Of a DNA stretch of 7,380 nt, positions 4,713 through 7,380 are shown piece after piece. The stretch lies in assembly GCA_937888895.1 (NCBI GenBank), contig CALASV010000360.1, positions 1 through 7,380 on the forward strand, written 5' to 3'. Position 1 is the first letter of the stretch. Every line of letters begins with the position of its first letter. The stretch comes from an uncultured Clostridia bacterium. Its GTDB lineage: Bacteria; Bacillota; Clostridia; Lachnospirales; Lachnospiraceae. The notes beneath the pieces are model-generated. The model saw only the letters and a program-made list of their open reading frames with translations, did not search any database and was not told where the DNA came from. A program made the position numbers and the translations under genes.

Positions 4713-7380
4713 ATGGGGATAACAGCGTCGGAAAAAATAGAATTTCTGAAAGAGAGATTGAACCTGGAAAAAGAAAAAAAGGAACTCATTTTTTCTTTAT
4801 ACGACGACTGGATTTATGAGTATAATATTAAAGAAAAAAAATTAGTGACAATTAGTGGAACTAGTTCAGAGTATAAATTTTCAAATCAAAAACGAACAAG
4901 AAAAAATTATTTAAAATTTAAAGGGGTACATCCCGAAGATAAAAAAGAGTTTGAACGAGGATGTTATGGGAGAGAAAATAGTTCTGAGCCATTAACCGTA
5001 GAAGTTAGAGTTTTAGTGAATGGGGAATATCGGTGGATTTCATTAACAACAAGATTGTTAATGAATAAAGCAGGAGAACCTGTATTTCTTATTGGAAAAA
5101 TTTCTGATGTAGATAAGAAAAAAAGAGAAGAATTATTATTGCAGGAAAAAGCAATGAAAGATGCTATGACAGGTTTGCTGAATCGTTCCGCATTTAAAGA
5201 AAAAGCAGAAAAATTTCTTCAAAGTATAAAAAGAGGAGAAAAATCAGGGTGTGCTGTATTATTATTAGATATTGATAAATTTAAAAATGTAAATGACACT
5301 TATGGACATTTGTATGGAGATACCGTTATTGTTGGTATGGCAGAAGTGTTACAAAAAGTATTTAAAGAAAAAGGGATTGTTGGCAGATATGGTGGGGATG
5401 AATTTACTGTATTTGTACCTGAAACGAATAAAGAAGAGTTAACCGATTTAATTTGTGAATTACGAGAGACTTTTGCGAAAGAATTTGCACAAACAGCAGA
5501 TAGAGTAAAAATTTGTTGTAGTGTTGGAGCTGCTTTTTATGGAGAAAGTGGTAAAACATTAAAAGAATTATTGGCAAGTGCTGATAGTGCTCTTTATTTT
5601 GTAAAAGAGAATGGTAGAGATAATTTTGCTTTTTGTACGGAAGAAATTAAAGCACGATTTTTGTCTGGTCAAAGAAATGAAGATATGGATAAGCGTTCGC
5701 CAAACAATATGACTGTTCTAGCAGATATTACAGAGTTTGCGATGGAATTATTAGAAAATAGTAAAGACTTCAAAAGCTCTTTAAATATGCTATTATTGAA
5801 AGTAGGAAAGCAATTCAAATTGGCTGGAACAATTATTCAAGAATATGATGATAATGGTGTTTTAGTACTTTCTTACGATTGGTTAAATAAAGAAAAAGAA
5901 ATACAAGAGTTAAAAAAAGGTTATATTTCTTTACAAGAAAGGATTCGTATTCGTGAACAATATAAAGATTATCAAATGATAGAAGTATCTAATATGGAAG
6001 AACTTCCAAAAGATAGTGAAACTTATTTATTATTGAAAGAAAGCGAAGTAAAATCTTTATTTCAATGTCCACTTAGTCATGAGGGGACGGTTTTTGGATA
6101 TATTGTATATATGGATATTATACCAAGAACTTGGACAGAGTCAGAAAAAAAATCATTGCTTATGATTTCTCGTATTATTGGAAATTATTTAGCTAGAGAA
6201 CGGTCGTATCGAAAAATCGAGCGTAAAATAGAGTTGATAAGAAGTTTTGATGAAGTGACAGGACTTTTGAAATATGATAAATTTTTAGAAGTAGTACAAT
6301 CTGTATTAAAACAAGAAGGAAATTTACAGTATGCGATTATTTCTATAGATTTTGCAAATTTTAAATATTTTAATGAAATCTATGGTTTTGAAAGTGGAGA
6401 TATTATATTAGAAGAATTTGCAAATTTTATAGCGAAACGTAATCCAAGAGTGATTGCGGCTTGTCGTGATTATGCGGATAATTTTCTGATTTTTGCGATG
6501 GTAAAAAGCGAAAAATATTTAGTTCAAAATATAACAAATTATACAAATTCTTTTGTAAAAAATCAGGTGGAGAAATATTCAGCTTGTCGTTTAGAAGTGT
6601 ATAGTGGAATTTATATCATTGTAAATCCACAAATGGATATTTTACAAGCGATAGATAATGCTAGGTTAGCAAAGAAAATATTAAAAGAAAAGAAAACAGC
6701 AGGTACTTTGATGTTTCAAACGGAAATGAAACGAAAACGTATGCAGGATGCGTTTGTACTTCATTCGATAGAAAAAGCATTGGAATTGAAACAATTTTTC
6801 GTATATTTGCAACCAAAAGTTTCTTTAGAAACAGGAGAATTAGTGGGAGCTGAGGCGTTAGCTCGTTGGGAAAAAGAAAATGGAGAAATTGTGCCACCAA
6901 ATGAGTTTATTTTACCTTTAGAACAGAGTGGAAAAATAGTACACTTAGATTTTTATATGTTTGAGAGTATATTAAAGCAAATGAAAGAGTGGGAGCAAAA
7001 GGGGTATCCATTAGTGCCTATTTCTATCAATTTTTCTAGACAACATATAAAAAAGGAAGGATTAGTGGAACGATTAGTAGAGTTACAACAAGAATATCAA
7101 ATGAAGCCATCTTTGTTAGAGATTGAAATTACGGAGGGTGCTTTTATTGAAGATGAACAAGCATTGCTTCAGATTATAACAGATATTAAGAAACAAGGAT
7201 TTGGTGTTTCTATAGATGATTTTGGGACAGGGTATTCTTCTCTTAGTATGTTAACAAAACTTCCAGCAGATATTATAAAATTAGATAAAGAATTTTTAAG
7301 TCATAGTGAAACAGATACGACAAAAAAGATGTTAAAAAATGTGATTCGTTTAATTAAAGATAATGACATGAAAGTACTTT
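4713..7380 (+). CDS. PAS-GGDEF-GAF-GGDEF-EAL cyclic-di-GMP signalling protein (3' partial)
   Basis: The frame is open from the ATG at 4713 to the right edge (889 codons), so the C-terminus is missing. No transmembrane segment is visible, so it is probably cytoplasmic. Domain order: a PAS_3-like fold at about 20-135 (HPEDKKEF, EYRWISLTTRL, GKISDVD); an intact diguanylate cyclase domain at about 141-305 with DAMTGLLNR (Asp150), LDIDKFKNVND (Asp186) and GGDEF at 227-231; a GAF-like region at about 335-497; a second GGDEF-type domain at about 505-665, where the signature is YADNF (587-591) and which is therefore probably inactive as a cyclase; and an EAL phosphodiesterase domain from about 680. 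The EAL domain keeps EALARW (Glu714), Asn773, EITEG (Glu805), DDFGTG (Asp835/Asp836) and Lys856; later motifs fall outside the window. The first GGDEF lacks the RxxD inhibitory site. It could make and degrade cyclic di-GMP, with PAS, GAF and the degenerate domain as likely inputs. Net activity cannot be told from sequence. Confidence 0.94.
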   Translation, partial: MGITASEKIEFLKERLNLEKEKKELIFSLYDDWIYEYNIKEKKLVTISGTSSEYKFSNQKRTRKNYLKFKGVHPEDKKEFERGCYGRENSSEPLTVEVRVLVNGEYRWISLTTRLLMNKAGEPVFLIGKISDVDKKKREELLLQEKAMKDAMTGLLNRSAFKEKAEKFLQSIKRGEKSGCAVLLLDIDKFKNVNDTYGHLYGDTVIVGMAEVLQKVFKEKGIVGRYGGDEFTVFVPETNKEELTDLICELRETFAKEFAQTADRVKICCSVGAAFYGESGKTLKELLASADSALYFVKENGRDNFAFCTEEIKARFLSGQRNEDMDKRSPNNMTVLADITEFAMELLENSKDFKSSLNMLLLKVGKQFKLAGTIIQEYDDNGVLVLSYDWLNKEKEIQELKKGYISLQERIRIREQYKDYQMIEVSNMEELPKDSETYLLLKESEVKSLFQCPLSHEGTVFGYIVYMDIIPRTWTESEKKSLLMISRIIGNYLARERSYRKIERKIELIRSFDEVTGLLKYDKFLEVVQSVLKQEGNLQYAIISIDFANFKYFNEIYGFESGDIILEEFANFIAKRNPRVIAACRDYADNFLIFAMVKSEKYLVQNITNYTNSFVKNQVEKYSACRLEVYSGIYIIVNPQMDILQAIDNARLAKKILKEKKTAGTLMFQTEMKRKRMQDAFVLHSIEKALELKQFFVYLQPKVSLETGELVGAEALARWEKENGEIVPPNEFILPLEQSGKIVHLDFYMFESILKQMKEWEQKGYPLVPISINFSRQHIKKEGLVERLVELQQEYQMKPSLLEIEITEGAFIEDEQALLQIITDIKKQGFGVSIDDFGTGYSSLSMLTKLPADIIKLDKEFLSHSETDTTKKMLKNVIRLIKDNDMKVL

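Noticed and set aside
4770..4798. 10-bp inverted repeat (AAAGAAAAAA / TTTTTTCTTT) near the start of the cyclic-di-GMP gene
   Set aside because: It is almost pure A/T, lies within Lys/Glu-rich then Phe/Ser-coding codons, and would form a weak hairpin. It is best explained by composition rather than attenuation.

Overview
The window looks like chromosomal DNA from a low-GC, Gram-positive, anaerobic-type Firmicute, most likely class Clostridia and possibly Lachnospiraceae. The clues are a strong A/T bias (by eye about one third G+C), A/T-ending codons, AGGAGG-like ribosome binding sites, a Gram-positive type lipoprotein signal, and the style of the histidine kinase, response regulator and GGDEF/EAL proteins. 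The taxonomic call is inference. No tRNA, rRNA, mobile element or CRISPR array was seen. All genes are on the + strand and closely packed.

Left part (1-2390): the 3' end of an unrecognised gene is followed after 38 bases by a large lipoprotein gene. The lipoprotein appears to join a beta-strand-rich, propeller-like N-terminal half to a C-terminal half resembling the substrate-binding proteins of ABC transporters. The two genes are probably co-transcribed, and their unit ends at a strong intrinsic terminator (2358-2390).

Right part (2428-7380): a promoter with an extended -10 element precedes a second apparent operon. It holds a membrane sensor histidine kinase, an OmpR-family response regulator (1 base between the genes), and, 26 bases further on, a long multidomain cyclic-di-GMP protein that runs off the right edge. 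That protein has the order PAS - GGDEF (intact) - GAF-like - GGDEF (degenerate) - EAL (catalytic residues intact as far as the window shows).

Taken together, the right operon suggests an extracellular signal read by the kinase, relayed to a DNA-binding regulator, and co-expressed with an enzyme that could both make and break cyclic di-GMP. The neighbouring solute-binding-like lipoprotein has no transporter permease in view. It could be a transport component whose partners lie outside the window, or a ligand-binding accessory to the kinase; the latter is speculation from proximity. The most interesting items are this lipoprotein architecture and the doubled-GGDEF enzyme with one dead-looking domain. 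No clear-cut new system is visible.
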